Below are positions 8,424 through 16,637 of a DNA stretch of 64,000 nucleotides, piece after piece. The position numbers were made by a program, and so were the translations under genes. The notes under the pieces were generated by a model, which saw only the letters and a program-made list of their open reading frames with translations, had not been told where the DNA came from and did not search any database. Each line of letters opens with the position of its first letter. Position 1 is the first letter of the stretch. The stretch is from JADJGC01 sp964576925 (GTDB taxonomy: Bacteria > Zixibacteria > MSB-5A5 > CAIYYT01): positions 434,001-498,000 of the forward strand of contig CAZNWJ010000001.1 in the NCBI GenBank assembly GCA_964576925.1. The letters are read 5' to 3'.

Positions 8424-8729
8424 CTGTCCGACGAGAAACTCATCCGACAGGCATTATACGCTGGACGCAAGGAGGAAAACGACCTCTTGCTGCTGCGTTG
8501 CCTGCCGACTCCCGGTCAGCCGACGCGTTGGTGTCTCCGCGTCCCCAAGCGCCTTGGAAATGCTCCGCAGCGAAACCGCGTTCGCAGACTAATGCGAGAA
8601 TTTGTCCGCACGAATAAATCAATCTGGCCTGCCGAGTCCGCTATCGTCGTCTCGGCTCGCCCAACCGCCGGCTCCGCCAAGCCCGAACAGATCGGGCAAA
8701 GTCTGGGGGACCTCCTTGCAGCTAAATAA
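8424..8729 (+). CDS. rnpA: Ribonuclease P protein component (unusual start)
   Basis: RnpA is the protein subunit that helps RNase P RNA mature tRNA 5' ends. The family core is clear: LRVPKRLGNAPQRNRVRR, with the RNR motif that contacts the RNA, then LMREFVRTN. The frame is open from 8382 to 8729 but contains no ATG or GTG, and its only TTG (8487) lies inside the conserved domain. A CTG at 8424 has AGGGGA six bases upstream, so I propose it as start, giving 101 residues. However, the family's N-terminal F-x-R-x-x-R-L pattern appears just upstream (FGRGFRL, from 8406), so an even earlier non-AUG start is possible. The end overlaps yidD by 14 bases. Confidence 0.85.
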   Translation: MSDEKLIRQALYAGRKEENDLLLLRCLPTPGQPTRWCLRVPKRLGNAPQRNRVRRLMREFVRTNKSIWPAESAIVVSARPTAGSAKPEQIGQSLGDLLAAK

Positions 8730-8943
8730 ACTCGGCGGCAATCTCCTGGCTCAATTCGTCCGCGGCTATCAACTGCTGATTTCACCGGTACTACCTAAGG
8801 TCTGCCGGTTTTATCCCTCATGTTCACAGTATTCTGTCGAAGCCTACCAGAAACATGGATTCGTTAAAGGCACATCGCTAACTCTCAAACGCATCGGTCG
8901 CTGCCACCCACTTCATCCCGGTGGCTATGACCCAGTGGAATAG
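8716..8943 (+). CDS. yidD: Membrane protein insertion efficiency factor YidD
   Basis: YidD is a small amphipathic inner-membrane-associated protein that assists YidC-dependent insertion. The 75-residue frame has the whole family signature: VRGYQLLISPVLPKVCRFYP, then SCSQYSVEAYQKHG and the ending RIGRCHPLHPGGYDPV. The conserved cysteines of CRFYPSCSQY and RCHP are present. I chose the TTG at 8716, preceded by GGGGGA with five bases of spacing. It overlaps the end of rnpA by 14 bases, suggesting translational coupling, and yidC begins six bases after its stop. Confidence 0.93.
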   Translation: MQLNKLGGNLLAQFVRGYQLLISPVLPKVCRFYPSCSQYSVEAYQKHGFVKGTSLTLKRIGRCHPLHPGGYDPVE

Positions 8944-8949
8944 AAAGCT

Positions 8950-10608
8950 ATGTTTGATCGCAACAGCGTCATCGCTATCGTCCTGATTTTCGTCATCTTC
9001 GTGGCGTGGAGCTACTTCTTCACGCCTACCCCAAGCTCCATGCCAGAACAACCTACCCCAGCAGATTCGCTGTCTGGTGCCGTCGTTTCTGACACAACCC
9101 GGCCGGCGCTTCCTGTGCAACCTGCCATTGTGACACCTGATTCTGCCGTTGTGGCTCAAGATACGATCCCCTTGCGATCATTATCCGTGGAAACCGAGAA
9201 ATACAAAGCTATACTGAGCAACCGCGGTGGCGGCATCGTTAAGCTTGAACTCAAGGATTATGCCCGGGGCGATGGCAAGCCGGTTGAGCTTCTCCCGGAA
9301 GAGTCCGAAGCCGTCCCGTCAATCATGTCGACCTCCAGCGGTTTCAGCGATGTCGGAATCGTCTATCGTTGCTCTGCCCAAGATGAGAACCTCGTCACAG
9401 GAAGCAGCCCACTCGTTGTGACCTTTGAAGCTGACCTTCCGAACCGCGGAACGATTACCAAAGAACTCACCTTCCGCGCCGACACCTACGATTTCGATGT
9501 CGTACTCAAGGTCAACGGCGTGCAGCAGATCGGGCTCGATCGCGAATACTTGCTCGCGTGGAATCCGGGAATGGTCGGTACCGAAAGCAATCTCAAGGAC
9601 GACCACAGCAATTTCAAAGGCGGTGCGCACCTTGCCGGCGAAATGCGTGTACTCGACAGCTTCGATGCCGGCAAGCTTCAGGATGGCGACATCAGCGGTT
9701 CAACCGCTTGGGCTGGCGCCCGTACAAAGTATTTCTTCTATGCGCTCATTCCGCAAGACGCTGAGGCCACCGGTGCCCTGTTCCGCGGGACCGAAAAAGA
9801 ACGCGTAGGAGCCAGTGGAAACTATCTCGATCGAATGATTTCAACCGGACTGAAAGTTGCCTCTGGAGCCAATACCTCAATCGTGCACTCGTTCAAGATC
9901 TTCGCAGGCCCGCTGGACTATCAACTGATCAAGGGCTACAACATCGGCTTGCAGGACTTCATCAACTGGGGCTGGAAGATTATCAAGCCGTTCTCACTGG
10001 CGATTTACTGGGTGACTCATCAGTTGGGCCGGGTGATCCCGAACTACGGCATTGTAATCATTGTCATCGCCGTACTTCTCAAATTGATCACTTATCCGCT
10101 GACTCGCAAGTCGCTCAAGTCGATGCAGGCGATGAAGAATCTCGCCCCGAAAATGGAGGAGCTGAAGGCCAAATATAAGAGTGACCCGCAAAAGCTTAAT
10201 CAGGCCATGATGAAGCTCTACAAGGATGAAGGCGTCAATCCCTTCTCCGGATGCCTGCTTCTGTTGCCGCAGATGCCGTTGCTCTACGGGCTCTATACGG
10301 TGTTCAGCTCAACGATTCTGCTGCGTCAGGCCTACTTCATGCCGCCTTGGTCTGATTTATCTCAACCGGATGCCTACTATATCATGCCCGTCCTGATGGT
10401 TGTAGCGATGTTCTTCCAGCAAAAGATGACCATGACCGATCCCAAGCAGAAATACATGGTCTACCTGTTCCCGGCGATTTTCTTCTTCTTCATGTTCGGT
10501 TTGCCGGTCGGACTGGTGCTGTACTGGACGGTCTATTCAGTGCTGTCGATCGCTGAACAGCTTTACATCAAGCGCACGTCGACACCGCTGAATCCTCAAG
10601 TGCGATGA
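8950..10608 (+). CDS. yidC: Membrane protein insertase YidC
   Basis: This inner-membrane insertase/foldase works with or without SecYEG. Its 552 residues match the Gram-negative long form. A first transmembrane helix (about residues 7-25, SVIAIVLIFVIFVAW) is followed by a Pro/Thr-rich linker and the large periplasmic P1 beta-sandwich domain (about 65-340). Next comes the conserved five-helix core, with INWGWKIIKPFSLAIYW, a cytoplasmic helical hairpin carrying ITYPLTRKSLKSMQAMKNL, and GCLLLLPQMPLLYGLY. The C-terminal helix ends in YIKRTSTPL. The presence of the P1 domain supports a Gram-negative cell plan. The last four bases overlap the mnmE start. Confidence 0.97.
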   Translation: MFDRNSVIAIVLIFVIFVAWSYFFTPTPSSMPEQPTPADSLSGAVVSDTTRPALPVQPAIVTPDSAVVAQDTIPLRSLSVETEKYKAILSNRGGGIVKLELKDYARGDGKPVELLPEESEAVPSIMSTSSGFSDVGIVYRCSAQDENLVTGSSPLVVTFEADLPNRGTITKELTFRADTYDFDVVLKVNGVQQIGLDREYLLAWNPGMVGTESNLKDDHSNFKGGAHLAGEMRVLDSFDAGKLQDGDISGSTAWAGARTKYFFYALIPQDAEATGALFRGTEKERVGASGNYLDRMISTGLKVASGANTSIVHSFKIFAGPLDYQLIKGYNIGLQDFINWGWKIIKPFSLAIYWVTHQLGRVIPNYGIVIIVIAVLLKLITYPLTRKSLKSMQAMKNLAPKMEELKAKYKSDPQKLNQAMMKLYKDEGVNPFSGCLLLLPQMPLLYGLYTVFSSTILLRQAYFMPPWSDLSQPDAYYIMPVLMVVAMFFQQKMTMTDPKQKYMVYLFPAIFFFFMFGLPVGLVLYWTVYSVLSIAEQLYIKRTSTPLNPQVR

Positions 10609-11996
10609 TTCTGCCCAACAGCGGCGATACTATCGTCGCGATCGCAACCCCTCCGGGGTACGGCGGCATTGGCGTGATTCGGATTTCCGGGTCTCGCGCC
10701 TTCAGCGTCGCTTCACAACTTGTTATTGAACCGCTTGATTTCTCCCAACTCAAGTCGCACACCATCCATCACTGTTTTCTCCGCGAATCAAATCGCCGTC
10801 CGATTACCGACGAAGTCGTCCTTGCGATCTTTCGCGCTCCGCGCAGCTATACCGGTGAAGATGTTGTCGAGATCTCCGCTCACGGCAATCCCCAGATCCT
10901 CAGCCAAATTGTCGAAATGGCGATCAATGCCGGTTGTCGGCAGGCGGCTCCGGGTGAGTTCACCTTGCGCGCCTTTCAAAGCGGCCGACTCGACCTGCTT
11001 CAGGCCGAGGCTGTGGCCGACCTGATCGCAGCCGAAGGCACCGCCTTCCAGCGGACAGCCATGTACCAACTCTCGGGGAAACTCTCAGAGTTCATCGGCG
11101 ACTTGCGCAACGAATTGGTGGAGATTGCCGCACTCTTCGAAGCCTACACCGATTTTCCCGACGAAGAAATTCCGCAGAAGCAGAAATCAGAACTCCTGAG
11201 CAAGATTGATGCTGCCACCAGCCGTCTCAACCGCTTGGCCGAAAGCTACAGCCGCGGAGCAATTCTTCGCGATGGCATCCAGATTCCCATTGTCGGTCCG
11301 CCGAATGCCGGAAAGTCTTCGCTCTTCAATGCAATTCTGGCCGAAGAACGCGCGATCGTTACGGAGATTCCCGGAACGACGCGCGACACAATCGCCGAGA
11401 AGATCGATATTGAAGGCATCATCGTCCGTTTCGTCGACACGGCCGGCGTCCGTGAAACCAGCGACCAAATCGAAGCCTTGGGTGTCGAGCGCTCGCGCCG
11501 TGAAATCGCCGGTGCGGACTTGGTTATTGCAGTCTTCGATGCCGCGAAAACTTCGATAGCGAGTATCCGGGAATTTGTCGCGGCCTTTGAAGACAAGCAC
11601 GTCGTGCTGGCTCTCAACAAAACCGATCTTCTGACGAGCGAGCAAATCGCGAGTCTGGACGCCGAATTTCAGGCGCTCGAGCCCTCTTTCATTTCCGCGA
11701 AACGACTTGAAGGTATCGGCGAACTCCTATCGCGAATCGCAATTTCGATCAAGTCCGCTGTCGCGCCGACAATCTCCGAGCCGAACCTGCTCACCAATCA
11801 GCGGCATCATCGTTGCGTTGTGAGCGCGGCCCACTCCTTGCAGGAGGTGCGCTCCAAGCTTGAAAACAACGAGAGCTTCGAACTCCTGGCCTTCGACCTG
11901 CGGCAGGCGATCGAGGCGCTCGAAGAGATTCTCGGCCGCGTCACCAACGAAGACCTTCTCGCCGAAATCTTCTCACGCTTCTGCATTGGAAAATAG
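10605..11996 (+). CDS. mnmE: tRNA modification GTPase MnmE
   Basis: MnmE works with MnmG to make (carboxymethyl)aminomethyl modifications at U34 of certain tRNAs. The 463-residue protein has the N-terminal formyl-THF-binding domain (DTIVAIATPPGYGGIGVIRI), a helical domain, and an inserted Ras-like G domain. In the latter Walker A is VGPPNAGKSSLFN, switch II is DTAGVRE and the base-specificity motif is LNKTDL. The C-terminal CIGK motif, whose Cys is important for function, is intact. It overlaps yidC by four bases (ATGA). mnmG follows about 2.8 kb downstream, after a repeat-rich block, so the two are near each other but not in one operon. Confidence 0.97.
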   Translation: MILPNSGDTIVAIATPPGYGGIGVIRISGSRAFSVASQLVIEPLDFSQLKSHTIHHCFLRESNRRPITDEVVLAIFRAPRSYTGEDVVEISAHGNPQILSQIVEMAINAGCRQAAPGEFTLRAFQSGRLDLLQAEAVADLIAAEGTAFQRTAMYQLSGKLSEFIGDLRNELVEIAALFEAYTDFPDEEIPQKQKSELLSKIDAATSRLNRLAESYSRGAILRDGIQIPIVGPPNAGKSSLFNAILAEERAIVTEIPGTTRDTIAEKIDIEGIIVRFVDTAGVRETSDQIEALGVERSRREIAGADLVIAVFDAAKTSIASIREFVAAFEDKHVVLALNKTDLLTSEQIASLDAEFQALEPSFISAKRLEGIGELLSRIAISIKSAVAPTISEPNLLTNQRHHRCVVSAAHSLQEVRSKLENNESFELLAFDLRQAIEALEEILGRVTNEDLLAEIFSRFCIGK

Positions 11997-12019
11997 GTCA
12001 GGATCCCTGCGATCCTGAC
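11997..12019 (+). terminator. Hairpin after mnmE
   Basis: GTCAGGATC and GATCCTGAC form a perfect 9-bp stem with the loop CCTGC, beginning directly after the mnmE stop codon. There is no U tract, so it could stabilise the 3' end rather than terminate. A related hairpin lies after alaS at 41117-41139. Confidence 0.45.
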
Positions 12020-12038
12020 ATCACCGCCCTTTGAATTC

Positions 12039-12208
12039 GTAGGTCGGGTTCCGAGCGCTGCTGTCACTCGAGCGCACCGCATACACTTTGAAGCGAGAAA
12101 CCCGACACTTCGATATTGTTTCGGGATTCCATGTCGGGTTTCTCATTCCACATTTACTTGAGCGTTCCCACAAGATGTCTCTCGCGCGGAATTCGGAACC
12201 CGGCCTAC
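12039..12208. repeat. 170-bp four-core intergenic repeat, copy B
   Basis: It begins GTAGGTCGGGTTCCGAGCGC and ends CGGAACCCGGCCTAC. Its middle contains GAAACCCGACACTTCG and, further on, ATGTCGGGTTTCTCATTCC. It is preceded by CCGCCCTTTGAATTC, which also precedes the copy at 12856 (with one change), so the true element may begin about 15 bases earlier. Small reading frames inside it (for example one containing GFLIPHLLERS) recur only because the repeat recurs. Confidence 0.8.
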
Positions 12209-12330
12209 AAACTATCGGATCTGCGCCGCAATCGCTCGAATCTCAATTTGAAGGTCCGAACCTCAGCTGTTCGGACGTACGAACTTCCAAGCACGGGGCT
12301 CTTGACGCCCGTGTAACATGATCAATGACG

Positions 12331-12570
12331 TCAAAGCCTGTAACCACATTTGGGACAACTTGACATGAAGTACGGAAACCACACACGGTCAAGCCGTGAA
12401 TCGCAGTTAGGGCATCTCATCCGCGAAAGCCAGTAGGAAAGCCCCACAACCCATAGGCCTGCGAGCAAGAGGAAGATTTGGTCTATGAAGTAGCCGGCGA
12501 GGCTAAACAAGACGAATCCGACAGGAGCTGCGATGAAGAGAACAATACGACGGGTGAAGATACGTCCCAT
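12331..12570 (-). CDS. Small membrane protein with C-terminal zinc ribbon
   Basis: I do not recognise a named family. The 79-residue product has two hydrophobic segments (about 9-26, VLFIAAPVGFVLFSLAG, and 28-47, IDQIFLLLAGLWVVGLSYW). A cytoplasmic-looking tail follows with two Cys pairs, MRCPNCDSRL and SSCPKCGYRL, a classical zinc-ribbon spacing. Such small anchored zinc ribbons are common and mostly uncharacterised. It stands alone between two intergenic repeats, with no operon partner. The coherent membrane-plus-ribbon layout argues that it is a real gene despite its size. Confidence 0.7.
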   Translation of the reverse strand: MGRIFTRRIVLFIAAPVGFVLFSLAGYFIDQIFLLLAGLWVVGLSYWLSRMRCPNCDSRLDRVWFPYFMSSCPKCGYRL

Positions 12571-12855
12571 TGTGTGATCTAATCCGTAAATTTTACTGAC
12601 TCCTGACTACCATGAACTACCTGCGATGGTTGCCAGGGTAATTTCCACCATTTCGTATGTCGGGGTTCAGACTCCCCCGGTTTTGTGGACAGTGAATCAA
12701 GCATGGACTTTTCTTTCTTCGAAGTCAAGCGGACTGACGAAGTTCGTAGGTCGGGTGCGCAGTTGCGGCAGTTCTTGAATTCGCGCGATTTTTGGGAAGT
12801 TATCGGTACTTTGAGTCTCTCAGCGCGAAATTGTGAACTGCCGCCCTTTGAGTTC
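12571..12855. other. Intergenic stretch with an orphan repeat end
   Basis: I see no convincing gene here. An isolated GTAGGTCGGG at about 12751 is the left end of the dispersed repeat without its remainder. CTCCCCCGGTTTTGTGGACAG (about 12671-12691) is reminiscent of an IS3-type terminal repeat, but no transposase follows. Confidence 0.4.
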
Positions 12856-13024
12856 GTAGGTTGGGTTTGGAGCGCTGCTGTCGCTTAATCGTATCGCATA
12901 CCCTTTGGAGCGAGAAACCCGACACTTCGCTTCTATTCGAGATGCCATGTCGGGTTTCTCATTCCGCGGCTACTTTAGCCTTCCCACAAGACTACTCTCG
13001 CGCGGAATTCGGAACCCGACCTAC
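12856..13024. repeat. 170-bp four-core intergenic repeat, copy C
   Basis: It begins GTAGGTTGGGTTTGGAGCGC and ends TTCGGAACCCGACCTAC. The central inverted pair is GAGCGAGAAACCCGACA and TGTCGGGTTTCTCATTCC. It is nearly identical to copy D (13920-14089) through its right two-thirds and has the same orientation. The two copies bracket the dockerin gene at 13031-13771. Confidence 0.85.
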
Positions 13025-13030
13025 AAACTG

Positions 13031-13771
13031 CTATTTGGTGATGCAGCCTGGACTTGGAGCTGGCCCGGAGGTGAAGATATAATTGACCAAGAAGACTACA
13101 TCTGATATGGAAACAATGCAGTCTGAATTTGGGTCCGCACTATTCAAATCGTACGGTGGCTCCCCTCCGCCAAAGATGTACTGGATGAGAAACACTGCAT
13201 CTGAGACCGAAATGAACCCCGAACAATCGCAGTCACCTGGGTCAATTTCGAAACTATCGGGAACAACAAAGGAAGTGTCCAATGTCGTACCTACCGGATA
13301 CCACCAGAAGAAGCCATCGCCAATCAGGAAGTAGGTGGGAGCAGTCGCTGAGATATGGATAGAGTCGCCAGGCGCAGCCGAAAGGAAATATTCCATCGCC
13401 GTTCCTTGCCCAGGCGTTACCGAGCCTCCCCCTGAGCAATACAAGACAACTGCAAAGATTCGAGCAGAATCATCTCGATAGGTACTCAACATTAGATTGC
13501 CGCAGGGTGCTAGGGGAAATGCGGAAGCTGTGTCGAATTCACCGGAAGCGCTTAATTGAAGATGCACGTAGTAGATCTGGGCTGGATAGTCAGAGTAGAC
13601 ATAGATTGGCAACTTGATCTGAACAGTTGGGTTACAGTTGATGATCTGGAATTCAGGTGGCAAGTAACGCACGGTGTCGGGAACTCCAAAGTCTTGAGCA
13701 TACGCCAAAGGAGGACAGACAAAGGCAACCCCCAGAAGTATAGTTGCCACCAAGAGAGATGTCCGAATCAT
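13031..13771 (-). CDS. Secreted dockerin-domain protein
   Basis: The 246-residue exported protein has an N-terminal signal peptide (MIRTSLLVATILLGVAFVCP, then PPLAYAQ with a likely cleavage after Ala). A beta-rich middle part of unknown family follows (about 25-180). The C-terminus has two dockerin-like calcium repeats: CDCSGFISVSDAVFLIQYIF and a second with DCIVSISDVVFLVNYIF. I chose the ATG at 13771 because GGAG lies six bases upstream; the longer frame from 13885 adds a non-signal leader. Proteins of this layout are abundant in Zixibacteria-type genomes. No cohesin partner is visible. It is flanked by two near-identical direct repeats. Confidence 0.85.
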   Translation of the reverse strand: MIRTSLLVATILLGVAFVCPPLAYAQDFGVPDTVRYLPPEFQIINCNPTVQIKLPIYVYSDYPAQIYYVHLQLSASGEFDTASAFPLAPCGNLMLSTYRDDSARIFAVVLYCSGGGSVTPGQGTAMEYFLSAAPGDSIHISATAPTYFLIGDGFFWWYPVGTTLDTSFVVPDSFEIDPGDCDCSGFISVSDAVFLIQYIFGGGEPPYDLNSADPNSDCIVSISDVVFLVNYIFTSGPAPSPGCITK

Positions 13772-13919
13772 GATGATCTCCGAGAAGTCGCGAACAGGAT
13801 TCTCATTTTGGCCTCGCTGGTCTTGAAGTTTGACTTGTGATAGAAATATAGCCAAAACGAGGCATTTTGGCAAGGCGCAAGGCACCGCAACAACCTGATT
13901 TTATGCTGGCTCGTAGTTC

Positions 13920-14089
13920 GTAGGTCGGGTTCCGAGCGCTGCTGTCGCCTAATCGCATCGCATACACTTTGGAGCGAGAAACCCGACACTTCGCTTCTGT
14001 CTCGGGATGCCATGTCGGGTTTCTCATTCCGCGGCTACTTTAGCCTTCCCACAAGACTACTCTCGCGCGGAATTCGGAACCCGACCTAC
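13920..14089. repeat. 170-bp four-core intergenic repeat, copy D
   Basis: It begins GTAGGTCGGGTTCCGAGCGC and ends TTCGGAACCCGACCTAC. It contains GAGCGAGAAACCCGACACTT and CCATGTCGGGTTTCTCATTC. It is the closest match to copy C and has the same direction. The right end abuts the stop codon of the lipoprotein gene at 14096, so it could act as that gene's 3' structure. Confidence 0.85.
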
Positions 14090-14095
14090 AGACTT

Positions 14096-14479
14096 TCATT
14101 GAACGGCCTCAAGTTCGATCTTGAGATCCCAGACTCCATAGTCGACTCTCTTGAGAACGGTATCGTAAGGCAGATACCCGGCCTTGCGGAACATCAGGAC
14201 ACCGTCGCGGATATACGTTCTGCCAAGATACGATATGAAGAAAACTCCGTTACTATCCGTGTCTACTGAAATGTCAATTCCATCATCCACCAACCTGACT
14301 CGAACGCTCTCAAGTCGAGCGAGCGTCGTCCTCTCCTGTACTGTTCCGGCTACATCTACGTAAGCATCGCCTGTAGGCTTTCCCTCACACGCTACAATTG
14401 ACAGCAGCGACAACAAGCAACAGCAAAAAGGCGCTGCCCGTGCGCATCTCTGCATTGCAGTTCCAAATCGAGTCTTCAT
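14096..14479 (-). CDS. Lipoprotein with carboxypeptidase-regulatory-like domain
   Basis: The 127-residue product begins with a basic N-terminus and a hydrophobic stretch ending in the lipobox LLSIVAC (Cys at about 31), so it is probably lipid-anchored. The rest resembles the beta-sandwich carboxypeptidase-D regulatory fold: DVAGTVQERTTLARLESVRV, then VDTDSNGVFFISYLG and a terminal stretch VWDLKIELE. This fold often decorates surface proteins in the FCB group. It has no operon partner; the repeat copy D lies directly downstream. Its function is unknown. Confidence 0.75.
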   Translation of the reverse strand: MKTRFGTAMQRCARAAPFCCCLLSLLSIVACEGKPTGDAYVDVAGTVQERTTLARLESVRVRLVDDGIDISVDTDSNGVFFISYLGRTYIRDGVLMFRKAGYLPYDTVLKRVDYGVWDLKIELEAVQ

Positions 14480-14777
14480 TTTGCCTCATAGAGCATTTGC
14501 TGGATCTTTAGAGACCGCTGTGGACTCCCGGGCGCATGCCACCCCTAGTGTTTCGATTCTGCTTGAGAATGTGCCCGACTTTCATCATGCACCCTGCAAT
14601 GAACAAACGTCTGAGAGCTTCTTTTGTCAAGTCTTATGTCCATGATTAATTGCGTTGTTGTGCGAATCTGAGTATGACCAACCACGAAAACAATAAACAT
14701 GGATCGATATAACCCTCATCACACTGCGATTTCACCCTTGCAACCGCCCGGTCAGCCACGTATTTTCTGAAGTTCAT

Positions 14778-16637
14778 ATGCGCGATTACGAAATCATAGT
14801 CATCGGCGGCGGTCACGCCGGTATTGAAGCAGCCTGCGCGACGGCCCGCATGGGTCTGGCGACGGCTTTGGTCTCTGGCGACCTCAGGAAGATCGGTGAG
14901 ATGTCGTGTAATCCGGCGATTGGGGGAACCGGAAAAGGTCAACTGGTCCGTGAAGTTGATGCCATTGGCGGGGTTATGGGGTATATTACTGATAACACTG
15001 GCATTCATTTCCGTACTCTCAATAAGAGCAAAGGCCCAGCGGTGTGGTCGTCGCGGGCGCAGTGCGATCGCAAGCTCTATCGTGAATTTGCGCAAAGTGT
15101 TATAGCCGATATTACCAATCTCTCGCTTATCGAAGGCATGGCAGTCGGTATAATCGCCGATGGCACTGATTTTGATCGCGTTGTGCTTGCTGATGGTCGC
15201 GAAATCCGGGCTGCGGCCTGCATCATGGCCTCGGGGACTTTCCTTAATGGATTGATTCATATTGGCGAAGAGCAGATACCCGCAGGCCGGGTCAACGAGG
15301 CGCCGTCGCTTCATCTCTCTGAGTCGTTGCAGAATCTGGGATTCGAGACCGGCCGTCTCAAGACCGGAACACCACCGCGCCTCGAGGGCGACACCATTGA
15401 TTACGGCAGGCTGGAACCCCAGCCCGGAGACGAGGTCTTCCGGCCGTTTTCGCTCAGAACGACCTCCGAAGTTCGGAACAAGGCGCTTTGCCACATTACC
15501 TACACGACAGCAGAGACACATCGAGTTATCGAGGATAACCTGCACCGCTCAGCAATGTTCTCCGGTAACATTCAAGGCTTCGGCCCGCGCTATTGTCCAT
15601 CTATTGAAGATAAGATCAATCGCTTCCGCGATAAGGAACGCCACCAGCTCTTTATCGAACCTGAGGGCCTGGACACCAGCGAGATCTACATCAATGGTCT
15701 TTCGACATCGCTACCGGCCGATGTTCAGCTTCAGATTCTCCATTCTATTCCCGGCCTCGAAAACGTCGTGATGAAGCGCCCCGGCTACGCCATTGAATAT
15801 GATTTCTTCCCGGCATTCCAGATCAAGCCGACGCTCGAGACACGCATCGTCAACAACCTTTATTTCTGCGGGCAAATCAATGGCACTTCAGGCTATGAAG
15901 AAGCTGCCGCGCAGGGCTTGGTTGCCGGTATCAATGCAGCTCAGAAGCTTCGCAGCAAGGAGCCGTTTATTTTGGATCGCTCGGAAGCCTATATTGGCGT
16001 GATGATTGACGACTTGGTGACGCGCGTACCGACAGAGCCATACCGGATGTTTACTTCGCGCGCTGAGTACCGTCTCGCCTTGCGGGAGGATAATGCACCA
16101 GATCGTCTGCTGAAGTACGGGCTGAAATTTGGCCTGGTCTCCGGCGAAGTTAAGGAGCGCTTTCTGGCCAGACGCAGGGCTGTGGATGACGAGAAGAAGC
16201 GACTCAACCGGACGCTGATACCGGTTTCCTGGGTTGATCCTAACGCCAACGGGGATAAGATTCATATGGGGGTCTTGCTGCGTCGCCCGCGACTCAGCTA
16301 CAGAGACTTTGGCAAGTTTGATGAATCTTGTGCCTCAATGCCGCTTGAGATTGCTGAGCAGGTCGAGATTGAGATCAAGTACGCGGGATATCTGGAGAAG
16401 CAGGATCGTGAAATCGAGCGCTTCCGCCAGCTCGAGTCGAGGAGAATCCCGGAGAGCTTTGATGTAAACCGCGCAAATGGACTCAAAAAAGAGGCCGTAC
16501 AGGTTCTCCACAAGTATCGTCCGGTCAATTTAGGTCAAGCCTCGCGTTTGGCCGGGATCACTTACAGCGATATTACTGTGCTAATGATCCACTTAAAGCG
16601 TCACGCGGAAGCCAATGTTTCACGTGAAACATCGTGA
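14778..16637 (+). CDS. mnmG: tRNA uridine 5-carboxymethylaminomethyl modification enzyme MnmG
   Basis: MnmG is the FAD-dependent partner of MnmE in wobble-uridine modification. The 619-residue protein has the FAD-binding start YEIIVIGGGHAGIEAACA, the conserved MSCNPAIGGTGKGQL motif, the GxxP segment GTPPRL, and the family signature GQINGTSGYEEAAAQGL. The C-terminal helical domain ends with ITYSDITVLMIHLKRH, used for MnmE and tRNA binding. The last codons (NVSRETS) coincide with a perfect parS site. The gene starts the mnmG-rsmG-parA-parB cluster typical of origin regions. The 298 bases upstream contain no gene and presumably its promoter. Confidence 0.98.
   Translation: MRDYEIIVIGGGHAGIEAACATARMGLATALVSGDLRKIGEMSCNPAIGGTGKGQLVREVDAIGGVMGYITDNTGIHFRTLNKSKGPAVWSSRAQCDRKLYREFAQSVIADITNLSLIEGMAVGIIADGTDFDRVVLADGREIRAAACIMASGTFLNGLIHIGEEQIPAGRVNEAPSLHLSESLQNLGFETGRLKTGTPPRLEGDTIDYGRLEPQPGDEVFRPFSLRTTSEVRNKALCHITYTTAETHRVIEDNLHRSAMFSGNIQGFGPRYCPSIEDKINRFRDKERHQLFIEPEGLDTSEIYINGLSTSLPADVQLQILHSIPGLENVVMKRPGYAIEYDFFPAFQIKPTLETRIVNNLYFCGQINGTSGYEEAAAQGLVAGINAAQKLRSKEPFILDRSEAYIGVMIDDLVTRVPTEPYRMFTSRAEYRLALREDNAPDRLLKYGLKFGLVSGEVKERFLARRRAVDDEKKRLNRTLIPVSWVDPNANGDKIHMGVLLRRPRLSYRDFGKFDESCASMPLEIAEQVEIEIKYAGYLEKQDREIERFRQLESRRIPESFDVNRANGLKKEAVQVLHKYRPVNLGQASRLAGITYSDITVLMIHLKRHAEANVSRETS
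16616..16631. promoter_or_regulatory. parS centromere site (ParB binding)
   Basis: TGTTTCACGTGAAACA is a perfect 16-bp palindrome and matches the bacterial parS consensus at every position. It lies inside the final codons of mnmG, five bases before the rsmG start and 1.5 kb upstream of parB. ParB loads at such sites and spreads, and ParA then moves the origin region. Confidence 0.95.

Noticed and set aside
12671..12691. Sequence reminiscent of an IS3-family terminal inverted repeat
   Set aside because: No matching second end, target duplication or transposase frame was found in the surrounding bases.
12088..14269. Small frames with similar peptides (GFSFRGYFSLPTRLLSRGIRNP-type, quoted in part) at 12088, 12905 and 14012
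   Set aside because: They recur only because they lie in copies of the intergenic repeat; they have no shared start or end and no ribosome site.
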